From CAZWRV01 sp964636325 (lineage in GTDB: Bacteria > Verrucomicrobiota > Lentisphaeria > Victivallales > GWF2-50-93): a stretch of DNA of 6,260 nt. The stretch is from positions 1-6,260 of the forward strand of contig CAZWRV010000166.1 of NCBI GenBank assembly GCA_964636325.1. The letters run 5' to 3'. Position 1 is the stretch's first letter; each line of letters starts with the position of its first letter. Shown here piece after piece: positions 6,101 through 6,260 of the stretch. Made by a program: the position numbers and the translations under genes. The notes under the pieces are model-generated. The model did not search any database and was not told where the DNA came from. It saw only the letters and a list, made by a program, of their open reading frames with translations.

Positions 6101-6129
6101 CTGCGGGTTCGCAGCCCTCGCCTTTTTTT
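6101..6129 (+). terminator. Terminator-like hairpin followed by seven T
   Basis: GCGGG (6103-6107) can pair with CCC-T-CGC (6115-6121), with one bulged T, and seven T follow after one base (6123-6129). An alternative stem, CTGCG-GGTT-CGCAG (6101-6114), competes with it. The T run on the plus strand suggests termination of a plus-strand transcript, although no plus-strand gene lies to the left in this window. Confidence 0.35.
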
Positions 6130-6148
6130 AAGTTTCATGAGTGCTGCT

Positions 6149-6170
6149 CCCCGAGGCGAAGCGCTCGGGG
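6149..6170. other. Perfect 7-bp G+C stem-loop
   Basis: CCCCGAG (6149-6155) and CTCGGGG (6164-6170) form a perfect stem around an 8-base loop GCGAAGCG, inside which two more pairs with a GAA loop are possible. There is no T run on either side. The function is unknown; it could be part of a structured RNA or a repeat. Confidence 0.45.
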
Positions 6171-6209
6171 TCCTGTCGAATAGAAACTCGATGGAGTGCG
6201 AAACAGAGC

Positions 6210-6243
6210 TCCGCCGCGGTTGAGCTTGGCTCAACCCTCCGGA
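6210..6243. other. Perfect 8-bp stem-loop with outer pairing
   Basis: GGTTGAGC (6218-6225) and GCTCAACC (6229-6236) pair perfectly around a 3-base loop. Outside a small internal loop, TCCG (6210-6213) pairs with CGGA (6240-6243). It sits 39 bases from the stem at 6149-6170, and together they look like part of a folded transcript that may continue beyond the window edge. Confidence 0.45.
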
Positions 6244-6260
6244 AGACGACAAAGATAACG

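Larger units (their letters stand above)
6014..6260. other. Right flank without a convincing gene
   Basis: Only very short frames occur here (17 codons on the minus strand at 6085-6138, 28 codons on the plus strand at 6137-6223), and neither has family resemblance. The content is structural: a terminator-like hairpin with a T run (6101-6129), a perfect 7-bp stem (6149-6170) and a perfect 8-bp stem (6210-6243). Base composition changes at about 6100, from A+T-rich to G+C-rich, so the last 150 bases may belong to a structured RNA, a repeat, or the end of a unit beyond the window. Confidence 0.45.

Noticed and set aside
6101..6122. T-arm-like GGGTTCGCAGCCC suggesting a tRNA end or attachment site
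   Set aside because: Only three to four arm pairs form, the loop departs from the TTCRA consensus, and no acceptor, anticodon or D arm can be found around it.
6085..6138. 17-codon basic minus-strand peptide (MKLKKRRG...) with GGGGAG upstream
   Set aside because: Too short to judge; the purine-rich stretch is the arm of a hairpin, and there is no downstream gene close enough for a leader-peptide role to be argued.
6137..6223. 28-codon plus-strand frame (MSAAPRGE...)
   Set aside because: No ribosome binding site, and it spans two hairpins; no family resemblance.

Overview
The window looks like a chromosomal stretch from an uncultivated or poorly described bacterium. G+C-rich genes, all on the minus strand, are separated by clearly A+T-rich spacers. 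The spacers carry degenerate intergenic repeats of a kind I associate with PVC-type and other environmental genomes. These include a TTTCGAATTTCGTGCTTCGG-type element, a CACAAAGACAC..GGCAC element and an AATTGNN heptamer run. An araC-type regulator next to sugar/amino-sugar genes and a cytosolic pectate-lyase-fold protein would fit Lentisphaerota, Kiritimatiellota or Planctomycetota. This taxonomic reading is inference; there is no rRNA or marker gene to test it.

Layout, in the direction of transcription (right to left). Bases 6014-6260 have no convincing gene but hold three hairpins, one terminator-like on the plus strand. A promoter region at 5966-6013 precedes a decayed MscS/MscK-type mechanosensitive channel gene (4916-5919). 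That gene has a stop codon inside its signal peptide, two reading-frame changes and no pore/beta-domain segment. An A+T-rich spacer (4641-4915) with two mutually exclusive hairpins follows. Next come an M55 (DppA-like) D-aminopeptidase (3816-4640), an AraC-family regulator (2825-3721), a repeat-bearing spacer (2661-2824), a DegT/DnrJ/EryC1/StrS aminotransferase (1335-2660) and a pectate-lyase-3-fold beta-helix protein (169-1263). The left edge (1-168) is non-coding.

The aminotransferase and beta-helix gene are 71 nt apart and each has a good ribosome binding site, so they probably form one operon acting on sugars or glycans. The M55 peptidase and AraC regulator are a separate pair; the regulator has its own upstream palindrome. 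No pathway can be named from this window alone.

The most unusual signal is a 28-bp element (22/28 identical, ungapped) that occurs twice. It lies upstream of the AraC regulator (3788-3815) and upstream of the broken channel gene (5986-6013), at exactly the same distance from each start codon. It overlaps the predicted -35 region in both places and suggests a common regulator, possibly the AraC protein itself. I see no phage, CRISPR, toxin or defence system here.
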